Shown here piece by piece: positions 33,701-47,400 of a stretch of DNA of 55,439 nucleotides. A program made the translations under genes and the position numbers. Each line of letters begins with the position of its first letter. Position 1 is the stretch's first letter. Where the stretch lies: contig JABCPU010000428.1 in NCBI GenBank assembly GCA_016800925.1, forward strand, positions 1-55,439, read 5' to 3'. The stretch is from Suillus spraguei. Taxonomy: Eukaryota > Basidiomycota > Agaricomycetes > Boletales > Suillaceae. Under the pieces are notes generated by a model that saw only the letters and a list, made by a program, of their open reading frames with translations, searched no databases and was not told the origin of the DNA.

Positions 33701-36700
33701 TGGCTGATGTGAGGCGTAGCTTTAGGCGAAAACCTCGTTCAGACTTGGGTTCATTTTGCATGATTTTCCTTGATTTATCGCTGTTGTATTGCTTGTCTCG
33801 CTATCGTAGTCTCTTGTCATGGTATCGCTTGACTTGCTGTGGTGACGTATCGCTTCTGCTTTTCTTGATTGTCTTCCTTATCGTAGCGCTAGTCTGGGGG
33901 TGACGCGTGGGCCGAGGACAGGATCTAGCTTTGACTCGACTTCATTTTGCTGATTTTATCGCTTCTACTTGTCTCTATGCCGAGACAACGAGACACCGAG
34001 ACAATACGTTTTCAGCCTAAGCAGCGAGTCAGCTAACAAAGCTCTAGCTCTAGCTGGTGGGGGGTGGTATTGAACCCTAGCTCTAACTGTGGTGGTCGAG
34101 GCTGATTGCTTGATTTTTGCTGTTTTATTGAAAAATCATTTTAGCGTACGCGTATGCTACTCGTGACTGTAGATGATGCTCCGTCTGGACTGGGTGTCCA
34201 GTTGCGTCTGGCATGTCACGTCTTTCCTTGATTTTGCTTGATTTTTGCTATTTTTTGTGCTGTTTTTTATCTTCTTAGACTAAAAATCATTTTAGCGTAC
34301 GCGTATGCTACTCGTGACTGTAGATGATGCTCTGTCTAGCGCTGGTGGACTGGGTGGCTTGTTGCATCTGGCATGTCACGTCTTTCCTTGATTTTGCTTG
34401 ATTTTTGCTATTTTTAATGCCATTTTTTATCTACTTAGACAAAAAATCATCTTAGCGTACGCGTATGCTAAAGTCGCCCCTATTCATCAGTCCCTGGGAT
34501 CGTGTCGATGAATACTCTTTCCAAGGGTGGCTTGTTGTCTCTGATACATTGAATCATGTCTAGTTGGTCGTTGGCAGGCTCTGATTGCCTGTGCGCACAC
34601 TCTGGTTGACTGTGCGCATCGGTGCGCATCGATGCGACCTCTCTGATTGGCTGGCGCATCGATGCGACTGCGCAGGCGCAGGCCGTATAGGGCTGCACCG
34701 ACCGGTACATTAACATAGGTGATTGGATGCGCAAGCGCATTCGCATCCATTCTAGCCCTATAGCTGTGGTCATGCGCATCATGTTTAGCACTGGCTCACT
34801 CACTTTGATTCATTGCAGCCAGCATATGGACTGGCTAGTCTTGTCTGCAGCGTATCTCATGTCTTCTGTGAGAAATCATGTATGCTGGTTATCTATGTTG
34901 CTGCGACTATCGATATTTTTGTCTTTTGCTCAGAAATCATATTAGCGTACGCGTATGCTAAATTATCGCGACTATCGTGATGCTCATCTTTTTTGTTCTC
35001 TTGATGGACAGTGATTTTAGCTTTGATTATCTCTTGCTTCTGACTGTCTTGATTCTTGTCTTTTCTTGAGATGATTTTAGCATACGCGTACGCTAATTTG
35101 TGACTATCGTGACCCTTGTCTTTTCTGATGCATGCGCTGATTGTCGGACTGATGCGATCCTAGTCTTTGGTTGCATTTTGTTGATCTTTGCTGTCTTATG
35201 GCTTGTCTTTGATTTCATGGTCTAGTTCTTTGTGGCGCTCGTCTGGGGGTGACTCGTGGGCCGAGGTCAGAATCTCGTTTCGACTGGTCTTCATTTCGCT
35301 TGATTTTTCGCTATTTGATGCCTCTTTGCATCGCTTGATGTGGGCGAGTATCGCTGTCTTGCTGTGGTGGTCTCTCATATCGTATCGCTTGAGCCGAGAC
35401 ACCGAGACACCGAGACAATACGTTTTTAGCCTAAGCAGCGAGTCAGCTAACTAAGCTCTAGCTCTAGCTGGTGGGGGGTGGTATTGAACCCTAGCTCTAA
35501 CTGTGGTGGTCGAGGCTGATTGCGTGTATTGGGTGTTTTTCTTCTATCTTAGCTTAGCGTCTCCCTCTATCTATGGTCGTGGTCTGTCGTGTTCCTTGAC
35601 TTGTCTATTGTATGGTATCTTGTTGTATCCGTGACTTGACTCGGTTACTCGGTCATCGTAGTCTGTGGTGTGGCGTTTCTTATCCTTTTCTTTTGCTGTC
35701 AGAGTCTTGACTGTCGTATCGCTTATCGTTGTCTTTGTCTGGGGTGATGCATAGGCTGATGCAAAAACCTTGTTCAGACTTTGCTTGACTTTGCTTGATT
35801 TTGCTTGATCTGAGGCGTGGCTTTAGGCGAAAACCTCGTGAGGACTGGGCTTGACTTTGCTTGATTTTTGTTTGATCTGAAGCGTAGCTTTAGGCGAAAA
35901 CCTGGTCAAGACTGGGCTTGACTTTGCTTGATATTTGCTAGTGGATTGCTTTATTTTTGTTTGATCTGAAGCGTGGCTTTAGGCGAAAACCTCGTCAGGA
36001 CTGGGCTTGACTTTGCTTGATTTTTGTTTGATATGAAGCATAGCTTTAAGCGAAAACCTCGTCAGGACTGGGCTTGACTCTGCATGATTTTTGCTATTGG
36101 ATTGCTTGACTTTGCTTTGTTTTGTTTCATCTGAAGCGTGGCTTTAGGCGAAAACCTCGTTCGGACTTGGCTTGATTTTGTGTGATGTTTGCTATCGAAT
36201 GGCTTGATTTTGCTTGATCTCATGCGTAGCTTTAGGCGAAAACCTCGTCAGGACTGGGCTTGATCCAGCGTGATTTTTGCTATCGAATGGCTGATGTGAG
36301 GCGTAGCTTTAGGCGAAAACCTCGTTCAGACTTGGGTTCATTTTGCATGATTTTCCTTGATTTATCGCTGTTGTATTGCTTGTCTCGCTATCGTAGTCTC
36401 TTGTCATGGTATCGCTTGACTTGCTGTGGTGACGTATCGCTTCTGCTTTTCTTGATTGTCTTCCTTATCGTAGCGCTAGTCTGGGGGGTGACGCGTGGGC
36501 CGAGGACAGGATCTAGCTTTGACTCGACTTCATTTTGCTGATTTTATCGCTTCTACTTGTCTCTATGCCGAGACAACGAGACACCGAGACAATACGTTTT
36601 CAGCCTAAGCAGCGAGTCAGCTAACAAAGCTCTAGCTCTAGCTGGTGGGGGGTGGTATTGAACCCTAGCTCTAACTGTGGTGGTCGAGGCTGATTGCTTG

Positions 36701-39700
36701 ATTTTTGCTGTTTTATTGAAAAATCATTTTAGCGTACGCGTATGCTACTCGTGACTGTAGATGATGCTCCGTCTGGACTGGGTGTCCAGTTGCGTCTGGC
36801 ATGTCACGTCTTTCCTTGATTTTGCTTGATTTTTGCTATTTTTTGTGCTGTTTTTTATCTTCTTAGACTAAAAATCATTTTAGCGTACGCGTATGCTACT
36901 CGTGACTGTAGATGATGCTCTGTCTAGCGCTGGTGGACTGGGTGGCTTGTTGCATCTGGCATGTCACGTCTTTCCTTGATTTTGCTTGATTTTTGCTATT
37001 TTTAATGCCATTTTTTATCTACTTAGACAAAAAATCATCTTAGCGTACGCGTATGCTAAAGTCGCCCCTATTCATCAGTCCCTGGGATCGTGTCGATGAA
37101 TACTCTTTCCAAGGGTGGCTTGTTGTCTCTGATACATTGAATCATGTCTAGTTGGTCGTTGGCAGGCTCTGATTGCCTGTGCGCACACTCTGGTTGACTG
37201 TGCGCATCGGTGCGCATCGATGCGACCTCTCTGATTGGCTGGCGCATCGATGCGACTGCGCAGGCGCAGGCCGTATAGGGCTGCACCGACCGGTACATTA
37301 ACATAGGTGATTGGATGCGCAAGCGCATTCGCATCCATTCTAGCCCTATAGCTGTGGTCATGCGCATCATGTTTAGCACTGGCTCACTCACTTTGATTCA
37401 TTGCAGCCAGCATATGGACTGGCTAGTCTTGTCTGCAGCGTATCTCATGTCTTCTGTGAGAAATCATGTATGCTGGTTATCTATGTTGCTGCGACTATCG
37501 ATATTTTTGTCTTTTGCTCAGAAATCATATTAGCGTACGCGTATGCTAAATTATCGCGACTATCGTGATGCTCATCTTTTTTGTTCTCTTGATGGACAGT
37601 GATTTTAGCTTTGATTATCTCTTGCTTCTGACTGTCTTGATTCTTGTCTTTTCTTGAGATGATTTTAGCATACGCGTACGCTAATTTGTGACTATCGTGA
37701 CCCTTGTCTTTTCTGATGCATGCGCTGATTGTCGGACTGATGCGATCCTAGTCTTTGGTTGCATTTTGTTGATCTTTGCTGTCTTATGGCTTGTCTTTGA
37801 TTTCATGGTCTAGTTCTTTGTGGCGCTCGTCTGGGGGTGACTCGTGGGCCGAGGTCAGAATCTCGTTTCGACTGGTCTTCATTTCGCTTGATTTTTCGCT
37901 ATTTGATGCCTCTTTGCATCGCTTGATGTGGGCGAGTATCGCTGTCTTGCTGTGGTGGTCTCTCATATCGTATCGCTTGAGCCGAGACACCGAGACACCG
38001 AGACAATACGTTTTTAGCCTAAGCAGCGAGTCAGCTAACTAAGCTCTAGCTCTAGCTGGTGGGGGGTGGTATTGAACCCTAGCTCTAACTGTGGTGGTCG
38101 AGGCTGATTGCGTGTATTGGGTGTTTTTCTTCTATCTTAGCTTAGCGTCTCCCTCTATCTATGGTCGTGGTCTGTCGTGTTCCTTGACTTGTCTATTGTA
38201 TGGTATCTTGTTGTATCCGTGACTTGACTCGGTTACTCGGTCATCGTAGTCTGTGGTGTGGCGTTTCTTATCCTTTTCTTTTGCTGTCAGAGTCTTGACT
38301 GTCGTATCGCTTATCGTTGTCTTTGTCTGGGGTGATGCATAGGCTGATGCAAAAACCTTGTTCAGACTTTGCTTGACTTTGCTTGATTTTGCTTGATCTG
38401 AGGCGTGGCTTTAGGCGAAAACCTCGTGAGGACTGGGCTTGACTTTGCTTGATTTTTGTTTGATCTGAAGCGTAGCTTTAGGCGAAAACCTGGTCAAGAC
38501 TGGGCTTGACTTTGCTTGATATTTGCTAGTGGATTGCTTTATTTTTGTTTGATCTGAAGCGTGGCTTTAGGCGAAAACCTCGTCAGGACTGGGCTTGACT
38601 TTGCTTGATTTTTGTTTGATATGAAGCATAGCTTTAAGCGAAAACCTCGTCAGGACTGGGCTTGACTCTGCATGATTTTTGCTATTGGATTGCTTGACTT
38701 TGCTTTGTTTTGTTTCATCTGAAGCGTGGCTTTAGGCGAAAACCTCGTTCGGACTTGGCTTGATTTTGTGTGATGTTTGCTATCGAATGGCTTGATTTTG
38801 CTTGATCTCATGCGTAGCTTTAGGCGAAAACCTCGTCAGGACTGGGCTTGATCCAGCGTGATTTTTGCTATCGAATGGCTGATGTGAGGCGTAGCTTTAG
38901 GCGAAAACCTCGTTCAGACTTGGGTTCATTTTGCATGATTTTCCTTGATTTATCGCTGTTGTATTGCTTGTCTCGCTATCGTAGTCTCTTGTCATGGTAT
39001 CGCTTGACTTGCTGTGGTGACGTATCGCTTCTGCTTTTCTTGATTGTCTTCCTTATCGTAGCGCTAGTCTGGGGGGTGACGCGTGGGCCGAGGACAGGAT
39101 CTAGCTTTGACTCGACTTCATTTTGCTGATTTTATCGCTTCTACTTGTCTCTATGCCGAGACAACGAGACACCGAGACAATACGTTTTCAGCCTAAGCAG
39201 CGAGTCAGCTAACAAAGCTCTAGCTCTAGCTGGTGGGGGGTGGTATTGAACCCTAGCTCTAACTGTGGTGGTCGAGGCTGATTGCTTGATTTTTGCTGTT
39301 TTATTGAAAAATCATTTTAGCGTACGCGTATGCTACTCGTGACTGTAGATGATGCTCCGTCTGGACTGGGTGTCCAGTTGCGTCTGGCATGTCACGTCTT
39401 TCCTTGATTTTGCTTGATTTTTGCTATTTTTTGTGCTGTTTTTTATCTTCTTAGACTAAAAATCATTTTAGCGTACGCGTATGCTACTCGTGACTGTAGA
39501 TGATGCTCTGTCTAGCGCTGGTGGACTGGGTGGCTTGTTGCATCTGGCATGTCACGTCTTTCCTTGATTTTGCTTGATTTTTGCTATTTTTAATGCCATT
39601 TTTTATCTACTTAGACAAAAAATCATCTTAGCGTACGCGTATGCTAAAGTCGCCCCTATTCATCAGTCCCTGGGATCGTGTCGATGAATACTCTTTCCAA

Positions 39701-42484
39701 GGGTGGCTTGTTGTCTCTGATACATTGAATCATGTCTAGTTGGTCGTTGGCAGGCTCTGATTGCCTGTGCGCACACTCTGGTTGACTGTGCGCATCGGTG
39801 CGCATCGATGCGACCTCTCTGATTGGCTGGGCGCATCGATGCGACTGCGCAGGCGCAGGCCGTATAGGGCTGCACCGACCGGTACATTAACATAGGTGAT
39901 TGGATGCGCAAGCGCATTCGCATCCATTCTAGCCCTATAGCTGTGGTCATGCGCATCATGTTTAGCACTGGCTCACTCACTTTGATTCATTGCAGCCAGC
40001 ATATGGACTGGCTAGTCTTGTCTGCAGCGTATCTCATGTCTTCTGTGAGAAATCATGTATGCTGGTTATCTATGTTGCTGCGACTATCGATATTTTTGTC
40101 TTTTGCTCAGAAATCATATTAGCGTACGCGTATGCTAAATTATCGCGACTATCGTGATGCTCATCTTTTTTGTTCTCTTGATGGACAGTGATTTTAGCTT
40201 TGATTATCTCTTGCTTCTGACTGTCTTGATTCTTGTCTTTTCTTGAGATGATTTTAGCATACGCGTACGCTAATTTGTGACTATCGTGACCCTTGTCTTT
40301 TCTGATGCATGCGCTGATTGTCGGACTGATGCGATCCTAGTCTTTGGTTGCATTTTGTTGATCTTTGCTGTCTTATGGCTTGTCTTTGATTTCATGGTCT
40401 AGTTCTTTGTGGCGCTCGTCTGGGGGTGACTCGTGGGCCGAGGTCAGAATCTCGTTTCGACTGGTCTTCATTTCGCTTGATTTTTCGCTATTTGATGCCT
40501 CTTTGCATCGCTTGATGTGGGCGAGTATCGCTGTCTTGCTGTGGTGGTCTCTCATATCGTATCGCTTGAGCCGAGACACCGAGACACCGAGACAATACGT
40601 TTTTAGCCTAAGCAGCGAGTCAGCTAACTAAGCTCTAGCTCTAGCTGGTGGGGGGTGGTATTGAACCCTAGCTCTAACTGTGGTGGTCGAGGCTGATTGC
40701 GTGTATTGGGTGTTTTTCTTCTATCTTAGCTTAGCGTCTCCCTCTATCTATGGTCGTGGTCTGTCGTGTTCCTTGACTTGTCTATTGTATGGTATCTTGT
40801 TGTATCCGTGACTTGACTCGGTTACTCGGTCATCGTAGTCTGTGGTGTGGCGTTTCTTATCCTTTTCTTTTGCTGTCAGAGTCTTGACTGTCGTATCGCT
40901 TATCGTTGTCTTTGTCTGGGGTGATGCATAGGCTGATGCAAAAACCTTGTTCAGACTTTGCTTGACTTTGCTTGATTTTGCTTGATCTGAGGCGTGGCTT
41001 TAGGCGAAAACCTCGTGAGGACTGGGCTTGACTTTGCTTGATTTTTGTTTGATCTGAAGCGTAGCTTTAGGCGAAAACCTGGTCAAGACTGGGCTTGACT
41101 TTGCTTGATATTTGCTAGTGGATTGCTTTATTTTTGTTTGATCTGAAGCGTGGCTTTAGGCGAAAACCTCGTCAGGACTGGGCTTGACTTTGCTTGATTT
41201 TTGTTTGATATGAAGCATAGCTTTAAGCGAAAACCTCGTCAGGACTGGGCTTGACTCTGCATGATTTTTGCTATTGGATTGCTTGACTTTGCTTTGTTTT
41301 GTTTCATCTGAAGCGTGGCTTTAGGCGAAAACCTCGTTCGGACTTGGCTTGATTTTGTGTGATGTTTGCTATCGAATGGCTTGATTTTGCTTGATCTCAT
41401 GCGTAGCTTTAGGCGAAAACCTCGTCAGGACTGGGCTTGATCCAGCGTGATTTTTGCTATCGAATGGCTGATGTGAGGCGTAGCTTTAGGCGAAAACCTC
41501 GTTCAGACTTGGGTTCATTTTGCATGATTTTCCTTGATTTATCGCTGTTGTATTGCTTGTCTCGCTATCGTAGTCTCTTGTCATGGTATCGCTTGACTTG
41601 CTGTGGTGACGTATCGCTTCTGCTTTTCTTGATTGTCTTCCTTATCGTAGCGCTAGTCTGGGGGGTGACGCGTGGGCCGAGGACAGGATCTAGCTTTGAC
41701 TCGACTTCATTTTGCTGATTTTATCGCTTCTACTTGTCTCTATGCCGAGACAACGAGACACCGAGACAATACGTTTTCAGCCTAAGCAGCGAGTCAGCTA
41801 ACAAAGCTCTAGCTCTAGCTGGTGGGGGGTGGTATTGAACCCTAGCTCTAACTGTGGTGGTCGAGGCTGATTGCTTGATTTTTGCTGTTTTATTGAAAAA
41901 TCATTTTAGCGTACGCGTATGCTACTCGTGACTGTAGATGATGCTCCGTCTGGACTGGGTGTCCAGTTGCGTCTGGCATGTCACGTCTTTCCTTGATTTT
42001 GCTTGATTTTTGCTATTTTTTGTGCTGTTTTTTATCTTCTTAGACTAAAAATCATTTTAGCGTACGCGTATGCTACTCGTGACTGTAGATGATGCTCTGT
42101 CTAGCGCTGGTGGACTGGGTGGCTTGTTGCATCTGGCATGTCACGTCTTTCCTTGATTTTGCTTGATTTTTGCTATTTTTAATGCCATTTTTTATCTACT
42201 TAGACAAAAAATCATCTTAGCGTACGCGTATGCTAAAGTCGCCCCTATTCATCAGTCCCTGGGATCGTGTCGATGAATACTCTTTCCAAGGGTGGCTTGT
42301 TGTCTCTGATACATTGAATCATGTCTAGTTGGTCGTTGGCAGGCTCTGATTGCCTGTGCGCACACTCTGGTTGACTGTGCGCATCGGTGCGCATCGATGC
42401 GACCTCTCTGATTGGCTGGCGCATCGATGCGACTGCGCAGGCGCAGGCCGTATAGGGCTGCACCGACCGGTACATTAACATAGG
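33690..42484 (-). repeat. Satellite family B, inverted array, ~1.03 kb partial plus 3 full copies
   Basis: This is the reverse complement of the 2588-bp unit. Units end at ...ACATAGG at 34719, 37307, 39896 and 42484, giving spacings of 2588, 2589 and 2588. The one odd spacing comes from an extra G in the GGCTGGGCGCATC stretch near 39826-39830, a change private to this copy. The array starts within the unit at the base corresponding to about 13158 of the first forward unit. One G of a G-run is missing at ~33894-33898 compared with later copies. Apart from these differences the inverted units match the forward units. Confidence 0.96.
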
Positions 42485-43122
42485 CGTAGCTTTAGGCGAA
42501 AACCTTGTCAGGACTGGTCTTGACTTTGCTTGATTTTTGCTATTTTTGCTATTGGATTGCTTGATTTTTGTTTAATCTGAAGCGTAGCTTTAGGCGAAAA
42601 CCTCGTCAGGACTGGGCTTCACTTTGCTTGATTTTTGTCTGATGTGAAGCGTAGCTTTGGCGAAAAACTCGTCAGGACTGGGCTTGACTTTGCTTGATTT
42701 TTGCTATTGGATTGCTTGATTTTGTTTTATTTTGTCTGATGTGGAGCGTAGCTTTGGCGAAAAACTTGTCAGGACTGGGCTTGACTTTGCTTGATTTTTG
42801 TCTGATGTGAAGCGTAGCTTTGGCGAAAACCTTGTTTGGACTTGGCTTGATTTTGGGTAGTGTTTGCTATTTTTTTGCTATTGAATGGCTTTATTTTGCT
42901 TAATGACATGGGTGGCTTTAGGCGAAAAACTCGTTTGGACTAGGCTTGATTTTGCGTGATTTTTGCTATTGAATGTGAGGCGTAGCTTTAGGCGAAAACC
43001 TCGTTCAGACTTGGATTCATTTTGCGTGATTTTTGCTATCGGATTGCTTGATTTTGCTTGATTTATTGCTGTTGTATTGCTTGACTTGCTGTGGTAATGT
43101 ATCGTAGTGTCTGGCTGACTTA

Positions 43123-43270
43123 TAGTACCGAGAACCGAGACACCGAGACAATACGTTTTTAGCCTAAGCAACGAGAAAGCTAACTAAGCCTCTAACAGGT
43201 GGGGGGGTTGTTTTCTAACAGCTAAACCTAATGACTAACAACTCTAATGGGCGGGGGGCGGGGGGGATCT
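43123..43270 (-). repeat. Conserved core module C1 (family C, reverse orientation)
   Basis: On the minus strand this reads C-run block, TTAGTCATTAGGTTTAGCTG, C-run block, GCTTTCTCGTTGCTTAGGCT, ACGTATTGTCTCGGTGTCTC and GGTTCTCGGTACTAT, the same order as A1. On the plus strand it shows GGGCGGGGGGCGGGGGG at about 43249-43266, with G-quadruplex potential. It recurs every 2244 bp. Confidence 0.9.
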
Positions 43271-44271
43271 AACATATGATTGCCCTGCTTATCCTTATCC
43301 TTGACTATGGTATTTTTATTGTATCTTAGTCTATCGTGTGTTGTCGGTTATTGTAGCGTATTGCATTTCTTATCCTTGTCTTGACTACCGTATCATATTC
43401 TATGGTATCGTGTTTCTTATCCTTGACTTGCTTATGGTAGTCTTGACTATCGTATTTTTGCAATAGCTTTAGGCGAAAACCTCGTCAGGACTGGGCTTCA
43501 TTTTGCGTGATTTTTGCTATTTATTTGCTATTGGATTGTTTGATTTTGCTTTATTTGTTTGATCTGAAGCGTAGCTTTAGGCGAAAACCTTGTTCGGACT
43601 TGGCTTGATTTTGCGTGATTTTTGCTATTGAATGGCTTGATTTTGCTTGATGTCGGGCGTAGGTTTAGGCGAAAACCTCGTTCAGACTTGGGTTCATTTT
43701 GTATGATTTTTGCTATTTTTTTTGCTATTGCATTGCTTGATTTTGCTTGTCTTGCTGTTGTAGTCTCTTGTCATTGTATTGCTTGACTTGCTGTGGTATC
43801 GTATTGTAGCGTGTTGTATTCCTTATCCTTGTATGGTATCGTAGTCTGTTGCGTTTCTTATCCTTGACTTGCTTGTGGTAGTCTTGACTATCGTATTCCT
43901 GGTCGAAACCTAGTTCACACTTTGCTTGACTTTGCTTGATTTTTGTTTAATCTGAAGCGTAGCTTTAGGCGAAAACCTCGTTCAGACTGGGCGTGATTTT
44001 GCTTGATTTTTGTTTGATCTGAAGCATAGCTTTAGGCGAAAACCTCGTTCAGACTGGGCGTGATTTTGCTTGATTTTTGTGTAATCTGAAGCGTAGCTTT
44101 GGGCGAAAATCTCGTTGAGACTGGGCTTGATTTTGCTTGATTTTTGTGTAATCTGAAGCGTAGCTTTAGGCGAAAACCTCGTTCAGACTGAGCTTGACTT
44201 TGCTTTATTTTTGCTATTTTTTTGCCGATGAATTGTATGGTATTCCTTATCATTGTCTTGACTATTGTATG

Positions 44272-44430
44272 GTACCGAGAACCGAGACACCGAGACACCG
44301 AGACAATACGTTTTTATCCTAAGCAACGAGAAAGCTAACTAAGCCTCTAACGGGCGGGGGGGGTGGTTTTCTAACAGCTAAACCTAATGACTAACAACTT
44401 TAACGGGGGGGCGGGTGGGGGGATCTAACA
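44272..44430 (-). repeat. Conserved core module C2 (family C, reverse orientation)
   Basis: This is the second core of the 2244-bp unit. It has an additional GTGTCTCG word compared with C1, and on the plus strand the G-run blocks GGGCGGGGGGGGTGG and GGGGGGGCGGGTGGGGGG (about 44405-44422). The spacing from C1 is about 1150 bp. G-run length varies by one base between copies, which may be real slippage or sequencing error. Confidence 0.9.
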
Positions 44431-47400
44431 TCCTGTTATTGTTATCCTTGACTATCGTATTGTTATCGTATGTGATCGTATGGTATTGTATTGCTATTGT
44501 ATTGTATGTTATCGTATAGCGTTGTCTTCTATAGTACTGTATTGTATCCATGATGCGGTGTTTCTTATCCTTGACTATGGTATGGCTTTTCTTATGCTTG
44601 TCTTTTGCTATTTTTTGCTGTTGGAGTCTCGACTATTGTATCGCTTATCCTTATCCTTGTCTCCGGTGATGCTTAGGCTGAGGCGAAAACCTTGTTCAGA
44701 CTTTGCTTGATTTTGCTTGATTTGAGGCGTAGCTTTAGGCGAAAACCTTGTCAGGACTGGTCTTGACTTTGCTTGATTTTTGCTATTTTTGCTATTGGAT
44801 TGCTTGATTTTTGTTTAATCTGAAGCGTAGCTTTAGGCGAAAACCTCGTCAGGACTGGGCTTCACTTTGCTTGATTTTTGTCTGATGTGAAGCGTAGCTT
44901 TGGCGAAAAACTCGTCAGGACTGGGCTTGACTTTGCTTGATTTTTGCTATTGGATTGCTTGATTTTGTTTTATTTTGTCTGATGTGGAGCGTAGCTTTGG
45001 CGAAAAACTTGTCAGGACTGGGCTTGACTTTGCTTGATTTTTGTCTGATGTGAAGCGTAGCTTTGGCGAAAACCTTGTTTGGACTTGGCTTGATTTTGGG
45101 TAGTGTTTGCTATTTTTTTGCTATTGAATGGCTTTATTTTGCTTAATGACATGGGTGGCTTTAGGCGAAAAACTCGTTTGGACTAGGCTTGATTTTGCGT
45201 GATTTTTGCTATTGAATGTGAGGCGTAGCTTTAGGCGAAAACCTCGTTCAGACTTGGATTCATTTTGCGTGATTTTTGCTATCGGATTGCTTGATTTTGC
45301 TTGATTTATTGCTGTTGTATTGCTTGACTTGCTGTGGTAATGTATCGTAGTGTCTGGCTGACTTATAGTACCGAGAACCGAGACACCGAGACAATACGTT
45401 TTTAGCCTAAGCAACGAGAAAGCTAACTAAGCCTCTAACAGGTGGGGGGGTTGTTTTCTAACAGCTAAACCTAATGACTAACAACTCTAATGGGCGGGGG
45501 GCGGGGGGGATCTAACATATGATTGCCCTGCTTATCCTTATCCTTGACTATGGTATTTTTATTGTATCTTAGTCTATCGTGTGTTGTCGGTTATTGTAGC
45601 GTATTGCATTTCTTATCCTTGTCTTGACTACCGTATCATATTCTATGGTATCGTGTTTCTTATCCTTGACTTGCTTATGGTAGTCTTGACTATCGTATTT
45701 TTGCAATAGCTTTAGGCGAAAACCTCGTCAGGACTGGGCTTCATTTTGCGTGATTTTTGCTATTTATTTGCTATTGGATTGTTTGATTTTGCTTTATTTG
45801 TTTGATCTGAAGCGTAGCTTTAGGCGAAAACCTTGTTCGGACTTGGCTTGATTTTGCGTGATTTTTGCTATTGAATGGCTTGATTTTGCTTGATGTCGGG
45901 CGTAGGTTTAGGCGAAAACCTCGTTCAGACTTGGGTTCATTTTGTATGATTTTTGCTATTTTTTTTGCTATTGCATTGCTTGATTTTGCTTGTCTTGCTG
46001 TTGTAGTCTCTTGTCATTGTATTGCTTGACTTGCTGTGGTATCGTATTGTAGCGTGTTGTATTCCTTATCCTTGTATGGTATCGTAGTCTGTTGCGTTTC
46101 TTATCCTTGACTTGCTTGTGGTAGTCTTGACTATCGTATTCCTGGTCGAAACCTAGTTCACACTTTGCTTGACTTTGCTTGATTTTTGTTTAATCTGAAG
46201 CGTAGCTTTAGGCGAAAACCTCGTTCAGACTGGGCGTGATTTTGCTTGATTTTTGTTTGATCTGAAGCATAGCTTTAGGCGAAAACCTCGTTCAGACTGG
46301 GCGTGATTTTGCTTGATTTTTGTGTAATCTGAAGCGTAGCTTTGGGCGAAAATCTCGTTGAGACTGGGCTTGATTTTGCTTGATTTTTGTGTAATCTGAA
46401 GCGTAGCTTTAGGCGAAAACCTCGTTCAGACTGAGCTTGACTTTGCTTTATTTTTGCTATTTTTTTGCCGATGAATTGTATGGTATTCCTTATCATTGTC
46501 TTGACTATTGTATGGTACCGAGAACCGAGACACCGAGACACCGAGACAATACGTTTTTATCCTAAGCAACGAGAAAGCTAACTAAGCCTCTAACGGGCGG
46601 GGGGGGGTGGTTTTCTAACAGCTAAACCTAATGACTAACAACTTTAACGGGGGGGCGGGTGGGGGGATCTAACATCCTGTTATTGTTATCCTTGACTATC
46701 GTATTGTTATCGTATGTGATCGTATGGTATTGTATTGCTATTGTATTGTATGTTATCGTATAGCGTTGTCTTCTATAGTACTGTATTGTATCCATGATGC
46801 GGTGTTTCTTATCCTTGACTATGGTATGGCTTTTCTTATGCTTGTCTTTTGCTATTTTTTGCTGTTGGAGTCTCGACTATTGTATCGCTTATCCTTATCC
46901 TTGTCTCCGGTGATGCTTAGGCTGAGGCGAAAACCTTGTTCAGACTTTGCTTGATTTTGCTTGATTTGAGGCGTAGCTTTAGGCGAAAACCTTGTCAGGA
47001 CTGGTCTTGACTTTGCTTGATTTTTGCTATTTTTGCTATTGGATTGCTTGATTTTTGTTTAATCTGAAGCGTAGCTTTAGGCGAAAACCTCGTCAGGACT
47101 GGGCTTCACTTTGCTTGATTTTTGTCTGATGTGAAGCGTAGCTTTGGCGAAAAACTCGTCAGGACTGGGCTTGACTTTGCTTGATTTTTGCTATTGGATT
47201 GCTTGATTTTGTTTTATTTTGTCTGATGTGGAGCGTAGCTTTGGCGAAAAACTTGTCAGGACTGGGCTTGACTTTGCTTGATTTTTGTCTGATGTGAAGC
47301 GTAGCTTTGGCGAAAACCTTGTTTGGACTTGGCTTGATTTTGGGTAGTGTTTGCTATTTTTTTGCTATTGAATGGCTTTATTTTGCTTAATGACATGGGT

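Noticed and set aside
33478..33903. Frames spanning the inversion point
   Set aside because: They arise from joining two repeat frames through the garbled centre and match nothing else.
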